Assembly (NCBI GenBank): GCA_028455995.1
Contig: JABELC010000008.1
Location: 1 to 64,000 of the forward strand
Direction: 5' to 3'
DNA from: Scleromitrula shiraiana
Lineage: Eukaryota > Ascomycota > Leotiomycetes > Helotiales > Sclerotiniaceae
DNA length: 64,000 nt
The position numbers were made by a program, and so were the translations under genes. Under the pieces are notes generated by a model, which ran no database searches, was not told the origin of the DNA, and saw only the letters and a list, made by a program, of their open reading frames with translations. Of the stretch, positions 34,437 to 45,188 are shown one piece after another (the first letter of the stretch is position 1; each line of letters starts with the position of its first letter).

Positions 34437-36281
34437 TTATAGGATATCCCCAAAAAGGGAAGTTATCTCAGATACAGCGCCACCAGCCGCCGTTGTCGAT
34501 GCCGAAGTCGAGGGCCCACTTGTAATAGATGCATCATCTAGTGTCTTCGTCGCACTACTCTTAGTGGATAAACCACCCGTGCTAACTGGTACAATGACTG
34601 AAGAAGTGATACTTGCAGCCGTCGCCGTTAAACTTGCTCCACTAACAGCCCCGCCCGAAGTAGACACAACTACAGTACTTAATCCAGAAGTCTCTGTTTC
34701 CGCTGCACTAAAAGCTGCGAGTTGACTTTTTAACCCCGCCACACCTTGAGCATACCAATTTGGATTTCCCTTCTCTGCACTAATGACGGGATCTCCAAAG
34801 CCTGTTGGGATAGGGATCTTAGAGATAGATGCAGAGGATGAGATGGTAGAAGTGGCTGTTGTACCAGTACATGCAAGAACTTTTGTTGATATGGTCGAGA
34901 TGGTTGTATAGCTGCGTGATATGGTAGATCCGAGTGTGTTTGTTGCGGGACGAACAAGATATGTTACATCTGTTACGGTAACAGATACGGAGCAGGATAA
35001 TGCGGTGGAGGAACTAGAGCTAGAACTTGATGAGGTTATGGATCCGGTTGAAGAAATGGAGTTTGAGCTAGATATTAAGCTTGAGCTAATAGATCCGGTT
35101 TGAGTTCCTGTGGATGATGATCCGGATGCTGTGCTTGAGGAAATTCCGGATGAAATAGATCCTGAGCCAGAGCTTAAGCTTGTTGCTGATGAACGAGGCA
35201 CGCTACTAGTAATAGACCCGGATTGACTTGATGAACCTGTAATTGATGTGATAGAGTTTGCCGAGGATATTGTTGCACTAAAACTGCCAGTACTAGTGGC
35301 TGATTTTCCAGTACTGGTTAATGAGCCCGAGGATGTTTTACTCGGAATAGAAGAAGAATCAATGCTTGAGACTATAGAACTCTTCGAGGAAGCAGATGAG
35401 CTAACCGAAATCGAGGAAGATACGATTGGAGATGTGACTGCAGTACTCGTAACCTTACTTGATACTGATGATATATGAGTAGAAGAAACTGGACTTGATG
35501 ATGCCAGGGAAGAAGTCGGACTGGAAGAAGTTGAGACAATGGAAGAGCTTGAGATAATGGAAGAAGTCGAGGCAATCGAGGAACTTGATAAGGATGATTT
35601 GGAAGTAGAGGACGATGGGGTTAAGGAAGTAGTTGATTTTGATGTCGTTTGAGACGTAGTTTGAGACGTAGTTTGAGACGTAGTTTTCACGGAAGTTGTA
35701 CTAGGTGAAGTTGATGGGGTTAAGGAAGTAGTTGATTTTGATGTCGTTTGAGACGTAGTTTTCACGGAAGTTGTACTAGGTGAAGTTGATGGGGTTAAGG
35801 AAGTAGTTGATTTTGATGTCGTTTGAGACGTAGTTTTCACGGAAGTTGTACTAGGTGAAGTTGATGGGGTTAAGGAAGTAGTTGATTTTGATGTCGTTTG
35901 AGACGTAGTTTTCACGGAAGTTGTACTAGGTGGAGTTGTAGTTGGTTTGACTTCAGTAGTTTTTACTGTTGTGGGTGCAGGTGGTGTGGTTTCAACGGCT
36001 GTCGTTTTAGGGGGTGTAGTTTTTGGAGGGGTAGTTGCTGGAGGGGGTGTGGTTTTGGGAGTAGTCTTCGCTGTGGTTTTCTTTAATGCTCTGGCAAAGA
36101 ACTTAAATAGCTCTACTTTTTCGAAGATTCCTCCTTCCGGAGGAGGTGTGGTCTCCACAACTAGAGCGGCAGTTGTTGTTGTAAGGTCAGAGTTGACTAG
36201 ATCTTGTTGAAGTCCTGGATATGCCTGGACTGCAGAAATAAGAAGTATAGAAGCAATTAATGAGCGTGATGAAAAATACAT
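34437..36281 (-). CDS. Secreted mucin-like Ser/Thr-rich protein with tandem repeats
   Basis: A single exon of 614 aa starts at 36281 with a signal peptide, MYFSSRSLIASILLISAVQA, cleaved probably before YPGLQ. I prefer this Met over one 19 codons upstream because it puts the signal peptide at the N-terminus. Next are TTP/TTPPP-rich stretches (residues 55-110), then four 25-residue repeats with SVKTTSQTTSKSTTSLTPS (about 115-225), then about 200 residues of mainly Ser with Thr, Ile and Gly. A small ordered C-terminal part has VTVTDVTYLVRPATNTLG, GDPVISAEKGNPNWYAQGV and ends EITSLFGDIL. Such composition predicts heavy O-glycosylation at the cell wall or outside the cell. The tail is not hydrophobic enough for a clear GPI signal. 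Function is unknown; adhesion or wall structure is inference. Confidence 0.8.
   Translation of the reverse strand: MYFSSRSLIASILLISAVQAYPGLQQDLVNSDLTTTTAALVVETTPPPEGGIFEKVELFKFFARALKKTTAKTTPKTTPPPATTPPKTTPPKTTAVETTPPAPTTVKTTEVKPTTTPPSTTSVKTTSQTTSKSTTSLTPSTSPSTTSVKTTSQTTSKSTTSLTPSTSPSTTSVKTTSQTTSKSTTSLTPSTSPSTTSVKTTSQTTSQTTSQTTSKSTTSLTPSSSTSKSSLSSSSIASTSSIISSSSIVSTSSSPTSSLASSSPVSSTHISSVSSKVTSTAVTSPIVSSSISVSSSASSKSSIVSSIDSSSIPSKTSSGSLTSTGKSATSTGSFSATISSANSITSITGSSSQSGSITSSVPRSSATSLSSGSGSISSGISSSTASGSSSTGTQTGSISSSLISSSNSISSTGSITSSSSSSSSSTALSCSVSVTVTDVTYLVRPATNTLGSTISRSYTTISTISTKVLACTGTTATSTISSSASISKIPIPTGFGDPVISAEKGNPNWYAQGVAGLKSQLAAFSAAETETSGLSTVVVSTSGGAVSGASLTATAASITSSVIVPVSTGGLSTKSSATKTLDDASITSGPSTSASTTAAGGAVSEITSLFGDIL
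35600..35935 (-). repeat. Near-identical 75-bp coding minisatellite, four units
   Basis: GATGTCGTTTGAGACG recurs at 35641, 35740, 35815 and 35890. Three spacings fit 75 bp, and the first is 99 bp because it holds two extra 12-bp GTTTGAGACGTA-type units. The copies are almost identical in DNA, so expansion is recent. Each encodes 25 residues. Confidence 0.95.
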
Positions 36282-36569
36282 GTTGGAAATATAAATAAAT
36301 AAATGAATGAATGACTGGAACAATTGAAAAGACTGCAAGGACTGTAAAAACAGAACAGGACTGAATAAAATGCTTCCACAAAGTTATGTTTTTAACATGA
36401 AAGAGAACTACAACATCTTATATGACGGAAACGAAACTTGATCGCCATCTCGAATATTCGTATGGACTATTTGCCGTGTTTGAGATGTAAAGGATCAGGA
36501 TCGTTTCTATAATTAACGTGGCAGGATTAACATTAAATGAAAACATTAGCGAGATCCCGTCGATCAGTA

Positions 36570-36852
36570 ACACTATTACTTATATCAGATGAGTAATCAG
36601 CAAGCTATCTAGATTTTGAACATTCATTCAGTTGATAGATAATCACTATATATATAATTAAATATCTAGATCTAAAATAGACATTAATAACCATATTGAT
36701 TTAGAACAATTTAAATGTTTGAATCTTATACAGACATTCAATATGAATTTGTTTAAAATGTGTTTAAATGTTTCTCACTTGAGTAGACATTAAAAAATGG
36801 ATTAGCTCGGTATTACCCCAGCATTGCTTACATCAAGTGAGTAATCAGTATT
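36570..36852 (+). repeat. 53-bp AGACATT-family array, copy C, with similar flanks on both sides
   Basis: AGACATT stands at 36679, 36732 and 36785, exactly 53 bp apart twice. After the last unit comes AAAAAATGGATTAGCTCGG. The left flank TTACTTATATCAGATGAGTA and right flank TTGCTTACATCAAGTGAGTA resemble each other and both continue with ATCAG, which suggests defined element borders. Confidence 0.85.
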
Positions 36853-37293
36853 TTGGATGAGATTTAAATTGACTTCGCCCGAAAACAAAATGACTATAAA
36901 ATCCTTCCATTTGTTGTCCATCAGAGATTCGGTAATTGGCCCCCAGATTTCACGAGGAAGGATGGATTGGGATCAAATCAGGATTGTAAGAAAAAGTCTT
37001 GGTACATATTTTTGGTTTAGATACGAGATTTTCCTAAGCAAAGATACGAGCTGACTGGTATATGAAACTTACAAATACTTTGCCTTCGATATCAAAACAT
37101 TTAGATATAACTCCAATGCCCATGTGTCCTTGATATTCTTCATCAACACACTCATTTCTTTAATCTTTTCTTGTTCAGCAGCAGTCAGTCTTTACCTTAC
37201 CTTACCTTTCCTTTTCATTCTTTTGATACTTTCATCGCCCATTAGCTTCGGAACAGCATATACACATTCTTTCTTGCGATCCGAAAATTCAAA

Positions 37294-38509
37294 ATGCAAC
37301 TTCTACCATATTTTTTGGCTGCCGGCCTCTTTGGTCAAGCTTTAGGTGTAAGCATGAGCAGTCGTTTCACAGTTTCATCTACATGTTCCACATCTAAAGT
37401 CAATGCCATGTTATCAGAAACGATCGACATGGTAAACACTGCCATTGCAGGCATCGACACACTTTTGAATGCCGGAATAAGAATCAAGCCTTCTCTTGCA
37501 ACTCCTGCTATCAAGTCTCTCCTAAAAGCAGCCAACACTGTATGGGGTGTCAGTGCTCCAGGAGTTTTCAGCATATCGCTAAGTGCAGCAGATACTGCTC
37601 AGTTGAAAGCAGCGCAAGGTATGATTTAACTTTACTACGAACCCCTTCATCTCAATAGCCAAAATGCTAATACGGCTGATCATAGTAAATTATCAAAAGC
37701 TTTATGCTGCTTTAAACTCTGGGACTGGCATGGATCCTAGCAAGAACACGTTGTTCTGTGATGATTCAACTTTGAAATGGACTACTGTAGGTTGAATTCA
37801 TAAATGAGAGGTATACATTGAATAACATTATGAATAGAAAGCATTGGACATCTTCCCAGACGCCACCGCAACTATGACAACATTACAATATTGTATGTGA
37901 TTACACGAGCCCTCGCGCTTGCATAGCACTTGCTAACACATGATATAGTCCAAGCTCAAGGAGCAAAAAACGTCGACGTGGTCAAGGGACTATGGAAAGA
38001 TCCCGACCACAAACGCGGAAACTATTTCAATTTCATCATTGATGAATACGACGGAAGTCCAATGTGTGGCAGTTCAGCAGCTGAGGCCACTACATACTGG
38101 CAATCTGGAAACATGATCCTTTGTCCAAATGCATTCAACGCGGCCAACTACAAGACTAGTTTGAGTAGCATGAGAACCTCCACCGATGATGTAGAATGGA
38201 AGGATGTTCGATCGCTCCCAGGAGTATTCCTTCATGAAATGATGCATTTCTTGGATTTGCAACCACATGGTATTGTTCCTCTTACGTTTGACTAGAATTC
38301 TGCTGACAATCGAAATAGTTATCGACCAGAAGGTTTCCGGAGATCTAGGACGACCTATCCCTGCTTATGGTTTAATTGCATGCTGGATTTTGGGAGGTCG
38401 TGCAGGAGCAGATACTAGTGTGGATAGATCAAAGGCGTTGACAAATGCCGATTCTTACAATGTTTTCGCAACAATGGCATATTTACAATCAGCGGAGTTT
38501 GTTGGGTAG
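37294..38509 (+). CDS. Secreted HExxH metalloprotease (M35/lysine-specific endopeptidase-like zincin)
   Basis: Five exons, 37294-37618, 37686-37786, 37838-37892, 37949-38269 and 38319-38509, join in phase for 330 aa. The start MQLLPYFLAAGLFGQALG is a signal peptide. The zinc site is FLHEMMHFLD near residues 254-263; a downstream NADSYNVFA could supply the third ligand (Asp) as in aspzincins, where GTxDxxYG is usual. Before it, DEYDGSPMCGSSAAE and MILCPNAFN hold cysteines that probably form disulfides. The N-terminal part (SRFTVSSTCSTSKVNAML) looks like a propeptide or a helical domain. It should degrade extracellular protein, for example host or substrate protein. The protease subfamily is not certain. 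Arrays of the 53-bp repeat lie on both sides. Confidence 0.85.
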
Positions 38510-38755
38510 ATAAAACTGCTATGAGAGAATGATTCGAATTGAAAATGAAGAAGTTCGTTATGACAGCAAGTATTTATAGCCTGCTTCGTGTTTTCCGGCG
38601 CTGTATCACAACACCTGCTAGACTCATTCGCGTCCAAACTATAGATTGATTCCTAAGCCGAAAATCAGACGCCCCTCCATACGTCCCCATACATGCCCAG
38701 ACACATAAATACCGATAAGGGGCTGTGAGTTTACCTTTTGCCTTATCTTCAAAAC

Positions 38756-39072
38756 AGACATTCAAAACGAATTTACTTAAAATCTATTTGAATATCTCTT
38801 CTTTAAATAAACATTTATTTGATATATACTTCAATATCTATATTCTAGGTAGACATCCAAAATAAATTTACTTAAAATCTATTTGAATATCTGTATCTCA
38901 GATAGACATTAACTTAATATATGTTTCAATATCTGTATTCTAGATAAACATCTACTCAAAATATGTCTAGATATTTATATTCTAGACGAACATTCGGAAT
39001 GAATTTCCTGAAGATATGATTGAATGTTTACTTTCTGAACAGACAATGAGAATGGATCAGCGAGCTACATGG
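38756..39072 (+). repeat. AGACATT-family array, copy D, with mixed 53- and 42-bp units
   Basis: Unit markers (AGACATT or one-base variants) stand at 38756, 38809, 38851, 38904, 38946, 38988 and 39041. The spacings are 53, 42, 53, 42, 42 and 53 bp. Short units lack 11 bp between ACATT and the TTCAATATCT part. The array ends in GAGAATGGATCAGCGAGC, similar to the flank of copy C. Confidence 0.9.
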
Positions 39073-39245
39073 CCACTTAGAGGAGTGAATGAGGGGTCCC
39101 GTAGTTCTAAATACCACATCCGTGGCTCATGAGAACGGTGGGTGCAAACACATGAACGTCTCGATATCCTGAGAACATTCACCACCCAACATCATTCCAG
39201 TAATGGGGATGTGTGGAGGTGAAATCATGTACCGCAAATTAGGGC

Positions 39246-39253
39246 TATATAAG
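39246..39253 (+). promoter_or_regulatory. TATA box of the caspase-like gene
   Basis: TATATAAG lies 130 bp before the ATG at 39376 and is followed by CT-rich sequence. An intact promoter in front of a broken frame suggests recent decay or a sequence error. Confidence 0.45.
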
Positions 39254-39375
39254 TTCTTCTATCATGGTTCTGGTCTCTCGTTTCCCCATCATCTCTTTCA
39301 ATCACTGAATTCGACAAGTCGTACCTAGATCTCATCCTTTATCCAGTAATAACTTACTCATGGAATAACTTCGTT

Positions 39376-40664
39376 ATGGCCGATAAGAAAAGAAAGCGTG
39401 AAGCAGGTTCTAAACTTAGCACTCGACTTAGAGATCCAAGTACTGGTCGCCTACTTCCTGCCTCTGACAATCAATCTGCGAATGCCATATCAGATCTGGG
39501 TGGAACCAACCACAAGCAAACGGAGAAACCAAATAAGAAACAAAAGACTATAATCACCAAAGAATTGAATGGGTACCAAACGCACATCAAGAAGCTTTGA
39601 AGGGAGAGTCGAGGAACTAGAGAAGACTAAAACAGAAAAAGAGAAGCTCGAGAAGAAATTTGGGGAATGGAAGAATTCCGAGAAAGACCAACTTAGAACT
39701 GGATTCCTCAGCCGGCGCCCGAACAGCTATACACGAGTCAAAGTATTAATCGTTCGCTGGGAGTCAGATGATTTGGGTGTATATCAGGAAGTGGACAAAC
39801 TTGCCTATGTTTTTACAACCAAATATCGCTTCAGTTGATAAATTCAACATACCCGAGAATCAACCTACACAGAAATTGGCGCACCGGGTTATTCAGTTCA
39901 TAGAAGACAACTCCTCCGATACACTCCTTATCTTTTCTTATAATGGACACGGAAACTTTCATCATTCAAGATATGATCAAATATGGGCCGCGTAAATGTT
40001 TACATGACCCCCAGAATATATGTGCTAATACTTTTATAGCAACCAAGGACCTAATTCCCCAACGATGCCATCGATTAGTATCCAAACTCTTTTCGAGGAA
40101 GCTGATTCGGACAGCCTTTTGTTTTATGATGCGTGTTTCTCTGCAGATACTGCGATGACACTCGGCTCCACTAAAGGAAGTGTTACCGAATTAATTGCGG
40201 CATGCAGGTTTGAAAGCACAGCGCCAGGTGTTGGGAAAACCTCTCTTAGCTATGTTCTGATTAGAGAGTTGTCTTTGGCAGCAAAAGAAAAAGAGTCCAT
40301 TTCTGTATCACAATTGTATAATCGAATCCTTGGACAGTTAAGAAACACCTCAAGTCGTGAGAAGAATACAACATCCGTCCACTGCACTCTGACTTCAGAT
40401 GGAGACCGCAGATCTATCATACTGAAGCGTTTAGATCGGCCTAAGAAAACCTCCGAATCCAAAACTACAGATCCAGTTAAAGATAGTGCTTTGGTTCTCA
40501 ACCTTGGGCTTTTATTAGCAAATGGTGATTGTCGCAGCGATATGAGCAAATGGCTTATGAAGGCCCCCTTACAGGTCATCGATATTTGCTTCAACGATAC
40601 TGTATCTGAGTCGTTCCGTATTAATAAGGACAAATCAATATCCCAAAACGCTACCAACTTGTAG
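39376..40664 (+). pseudogene. Fungal caspase-fold (peptidase C14) protein, interrupted by two frameshifts
   Basis: The ancestral protein can be followed over three frames. A Lys-rich, disordered N-terminus (MADKKRKREAGSKLSTRLRD) leads to a coiled coil broken near 39597: HIKKL ends in TGA, and one base over continues GRVEELEKTKTEKEKLEKKF. The caspase fold starts with VKVLIVRWESDDLGVYQEVD, is broken again near 39833, and continues KFNIPENQPTQKL, LLIFSYNGHGNFHH (catalytic His) and, after a phase-correct intron (about 39992-40038), SLLFYDACFSADTA (catalytic Cys). The end resembles other fungal C14 proteins: RFESTAPGVGKTSLSYVLI, SVSQLYNRILGQL. Both catalytic residues are kept and both lesions look like single extra T bases. 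So it is either a young pseudogene or a gene hit by sequencing errors. Relatives act in cell death or immunity; role here unknown. Confidence 0.75.
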
Positions 40665-40901
40665 TTCGTTATAGGAATGATCTGAAAAACGCTTTATCTG
40701 TTTTTATGGATAGTAGAGGAATATAGTATAGTCTAAAAATGAAAATGAATGTATTTTTCCATCAATGGAATATTCAATTGCTTTCGAGGTGACGAGTATG
40801 ATCTGTATCGACCGAGCTATTCAAATTCTGAATGTCCATCTAACTGACAAACAATCAAGAAATATATTCTGATATAAATGATAAATATCCATGTTTTGTA
40901 A

Positions 40902-41036
40902 AGACATTTAATATAGATCTGTACAAAATATGTTTGAATATCTGAATTTTATATAAAGATTTAATGTGAATTTATTCAAAATATATTGGAATGTCTAGTA
41001 TTTGAATGGACATTAGAAAGTGCTTCACTGATATCA
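40902..41036 (+). repeat. 53-bp AGACATT-family array, copy E
   Basis: Markers AGACATT at 40902, AAAGATT at 40955 and GGACATT at 41008 are exactly 53 bp apart. More diverged sequence of the same kind begins near 40825. The right flank TGATATCAAATTACGTAATCAC recalls the flanks of copy C. Confidence 0.8.
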
Positions 41037-41155
41037 AATTACGTAATCACGTTTATTAAGCTGTTGAACAACCAGAATGTTACTTTTTGTGATGTCCTAG
41101 TCAGCTTTCACTATATCAAGTCTATCAATAACGGTGGAGCAGTAGAACATTGAAG

Positions 41156-42319
41156 ATGTCAGATAACGTACGATATGATCGCGAGAATATTCGCAAAAGA
41201 GATTCTCGTTCTAGATCACCTCGTCGGCATCACTCGCATTCACATTCACATTCGCACCCACATTCTTATCGAAAACGGTCACCACATGATAGCAGCCACC
41301 ATAAACACAAACGAGCACCAGAACCTCTTCCATATAATTGCCGACAGCTCACAAAACATGATTATGATTATTACAAGCCTATGTTTGGATTATATTTGGA
41401 TATACAGAAGGGTATCTTCATAGATGAACTAGGAGACACTGAGATTCGAGGAAGATGGAAGAGTTTCATGGGGAAATGGTAATTATTTCGATTTCTGGCG
41501 CATATTCATAGCCAAACAGTTCTTGGGGCAATGGCTAACATATTTGAGGAATCGTGGAGAACTTTCAGAAGGATGGTATGATCCTTCGACTTTACAAAAG
41601 GCTTTAAATTCTGCGAAAGAGGCTGAAGAGGAAGCTGCACGAGAATCGCATGCCAAACTTCCATTTGAAGAACAATCCTCGAACAATGCGCGCGCATTCG
41701 ATCATACAGAGTCCGGCAGAGTAGCAGATGATGGGAGTGATAGTGATGATTCGATAGGTCCAGCATTACCAGGTCAAATGGAGAAGTCTAGGGGAAATAA
41801 AAAGGGACCAAGTATACCGAACCTGGAAGATTTGGAGCTAAAGAGGGGTATGCGACTATACTACGTTTCGATTTATTGTCACTAGCTAATTAGGTCACAG
41901 AAATGGATACAGAGGATCAGTTGGCTTATCGGGAAGATATGAGATTTGCGCGAAAGCTCGACCGAAAAGAACAAAAGGCAGCTCTAGATGAATTAGTTCC
42001 ACGAGCAGAAGCTGGCACTCGTGAACGACAATTGGAGAAGAAGAAAGAGATCAATGAAAAGATGAAATCATTCAGGGAGAGATCACCAGGTGCTGCCGAA
42101 GTTCCAGATACTGAATTAATGGGTGGAGATGATGGCATTGAGGGATTCAAGAAGAAGAAAGAGGAATTTGAACGGAAGAAGAATGAGAGGGAGCTGAGGA
42201 AGGAAGAGATTATGAGGGCTAGACAAGCTGAGAGGGAGGAGAGATTACAGGAGTATAGGCAGAAGGAGGAGGGTACTATGGCTATGCTTAAGGCTTTGGC
42301 AAAGCAAAACTTTGGCTAA
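41156..42319 (+). CDS. Nuclear RS/charged protein of the SCI1-like family
   Basis: Three exons, 41156-41478, 41549-41847 and 41901-42319, join in phase for 346 aa; the first intron has a perfect CTAAC branch site. The N-terminus is rich in Arg-Ser and His-Ser repeats (RDSRSRSPRRHH, HSHSHSHSHPH). The conserved core follows: KHDYDYYKPMFGLYLDIQKG, IRGRWKSFMGKW and, across the intron, NRGELSEGWYD. It resembles the core of plant style cell-cycle inhibitor 1 and fungal proteins often labelled HEL117, although no helicase motifs are present. The C-terminal half is a long Lys/Glu/Arg coiled coil (KKKKEEFERKKNERELRKEE). RS repeats point to nuclear speckles and splicing, by inference. The ATG at 41156 is chosen; it follows GAAG. 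Confidence 0.75.
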
Positions 42320-42715
42320 TGAAGCAATGCAATGCGAGATAGGATATCAAATTTATCTTGGGGAGAAGAATAGTATTAATTGGGTATTCTAATAACAACT
42401 TTTCGTATTAGCAGAAGTATGCAAAAGTCCATGACAGTTGCTCAGCCTCGTACGTAGCCTTGTGACCCAAGCGCAGAAAGGCTAAAAAATAGCATCAGAT
42501 TAGTAGTAAGTTTAAGAAAAGCCACAACGAACCCCAGTATATCTAACATTCTGAGGATTATGAATGACTGTAATATCTGATTGGCATTATTTTAGCTGAT
42601 CGACAGACCGGCCTACATAATCAATTGGTGGTAGTCGACAACCTGGGAAGTTAACAAAGACGATTTTTCCGAAACCGCCATACAATTAGAGGGGTTCATA
42701 TTCATATCCGAATCC
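42320..42715. other. Intergenic, nothing recognised
   Basis: About 400 bp between two genes on the same strand. It should hold the terminator of the first and the promoter of the second. No motif stands out. Confidence 0.5.
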
Positions 42716-43968
42716 ATGGAGATTTTAGGAAAAAGAATCATACATGCCAGGCTGAGGATAAGCAGTACTTGCTATAAGCAAGGACTGCAATATACTACGC
42801 CAAGAAGTTCGAGGAAATTAAGCACAACATGTTCACTAGGCGCAAAACAAAAATCGCAACCACAAGTCTCGAAGAAGATACACAAGGCTCCGCAACAATA
42901 TAAGTATAATTTACTGATCTCCCGAATATGAAAAACGTCTTCTGATATCATCTCAGGACTCACACACCAAGACGGCCTCTCAATGATACATTAGAAAACG
43001 TATCTTCTTCCTCCTCACCTCCCCCACCACCTCCCAACCCACTCCGGTACCGAAAATATCCCCTAATAATCTGTTCGATTCTCGCATTTGGAATCGCATC
43101 ATCATGTTCCTACCTAATCGCCCAATCCTATCAAAGCCCAGCTCCCTCATGCGAATCGAAATCAAAACCAAGGCCAAGCTCTCTTCCTTCCAAACAAGAA
43201 GATGTCTCGTCCCGATATGATAGCATAGCGATGAAGTTCGACCAGGAAGTCGATTGGACGGAGTGGTCTATGGGTCTTACAAAAGCTAGACGGAAGATGG
43301 TAGAGAGGGCTTATGGGGATGTCCTTGAGGTATCGATCGGGACGGGACGAAATCTCGAATTTTACGATTGGGATTTTGGCACCGCAAAAGGGAAACGGAA
43401 AGGGAAGGGGAAAGTTAAGAGTTTCACTGCAGTGGATAAAAGTAAAGAGATGTTGGAGATTGCGCACGAGAAGTTCTCGACGCTGTTTCCGGGTATATTG
43501 GGCGTGAGGTGGATAGTGCAGGATGCGGTTACGGAGAAAATTCCTGGACCGCCTATAAGTGCGGATGAGAGAAGTGGGAATAAAGAGGGGGGATATGATA
43601 CGGTGGTTCAGACGATGGGGTTATGTTCTGTTTCTGATCCGGTGGGATTATTGCGGAATTTGGGGGAATGTGTGAAGGATGATGGGAGGATATTGTTATT
43701 GGAGCATGGGAAGGGTCGGTGGGATTGGTTGAATAGATTGTTGGATGGAAGTGCGGAGGGTCATGCGAAACAGTGGGGGTGTTGGTGGAATAGGGATTTG
43801 GGACAGGTGGTAGAAGAGAGTGGGTTGGAGGTTGTGGCGATTGATAGGTGGCACGGTGGAACTACTTGGAGAATTGAACTGAAAAAGGCGAGCTCGAAGG
43901 AGAAGAAGACTGATGGGGAGAAGGAGGTTGTAACAGAAAAGCAGGACGTAAAGAAGGGATGGTGGTGA
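42716..43968 (+). CDS. Mitochondrial inner-membrane methyltransferase, OMS1-like
   Basis: Two exons, 42716-42903 and 42957-43968, join in phase for 399 aa. The N-terminus is basic with Ser/Thr (KRIIHARLRISSTCYK), as in a mitochondrial presequence. A Pro run (SSSSSPPPPPPNPLR) precedes a membrane span, YPLIICSILAFGIASSCSYL, near residues 93-112. The class I SAM-dependent methyltransferase domain begins about residue 160: VERAYGDVLEVSIGTGRNLE carries the SAM-binding glycines, then FTAVDKSKEMLEIA, VVQTMGLCSV and GRILLLEHGKGRWDW. Yeast Oms1 has this layout and acts in the mitochondrial inner membrane in respiratory assembly. The methyl acceptor is unknown. The Lys-rich tail KKTDGEKEVVTEKQDVKKGW is odd. 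Confidence 0.85.
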
Positions 43969-45188
43969 AGGTATTCCATATCGAAAATTCTACTCATCAA
44001 AGAACTCGGCCCTTGGCTACCCAGATCAAATCAATCATTGGATATTGATATCCATCCATATCTATGGAAACAATCTAGTGTTCATGTGGCAACAATTACC
44101 AGCAATATGTCATGATCTCCATTCCCAAACAGGTGGCGCGGCACAGCAGTTTCAATCTCATCCATTCATTCATTCTTCCCCGGTTCCATCACCTACTCAC
44201 TCAACATACGATATGCAGAAGTTATTCTGTATATCGAGTCAAGGGATTGAATTCGGAAAGGAGCAACATGTCGGTATGGATAATTGTCTATCAAAGTCTA
44301 GACGGCTCTACTCGATTCGATGGACTCGAACGGCCTGTTGTCTGGATGGTGGATATTCCGAGCATATGTATATAGGTACATAGTATGTAGATCCTCGAAT
44401 CAAAAGATTACCACCGTAGGTCTTTTGCAAGTTCAAAAGATGCTAGGCATTTTTCTCTCGATAGAGTGATTTGCTAATGGAGATGGGTGGATATCATTCC
44501 ATCATAATGTAATTTGTTTCGCTAGGTCTAGATCGCCCTAGAAGTGAGGGGTTAGTCGGAATTAAAAAACCCCAGTTACCATATCATAGTACGATCCTTG
44601 TGGGTGTATATCTTCCCGGGAGTAAGGGGCGATATAATACGTACGACGACTTCCCGTTCTCTCACAGAATGACGACTCCACGAATAGCGATCATTTCTAT
44701 TCTACCAATATGAACTCCAGATGGGTCGGAATAAAAACATCATTCATTCATTCGTCATTCATGATAGTTCAATTCTTGGGTACAATCTCCATCGCTTTAA
44801 AGTGGCGGGGTTACATACATACATACATACATACAAATGAGCAAGATCTGCATTGGCTCATTGCTATGTAATTATCCTCACTAAAAACCTCATTTAGAGA
44901 GTCGCAACTTGCTTTTCCCTTCTATCATCCATCTATTATTATCCATTCATCATCATCATTAGTCCAGTCGATCTCCCGCCCCGCGGATAAGATCTTCCCA
45001 TATCCCATATACACTACCCCGCCACCACCCGTCATCTCATCACCCGTCATCTCACCACCCGTCATCTCATCACCCGTCATCCCATCACCTGTCATCCCAT
45101 CTTATCTCATCCTATCCCATCCCATCCCATCCCCTCCCATCTCAAGCATCACTAGCCATGCCACTTACCGTCGATCACCGCATCCATC

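Noticed and set aside
44045..44383. 112-codon frame after the OMS1-like gene
   Set aside because: Two overlapping frames of similar length with His/Ser-rich chance composition; no domain.
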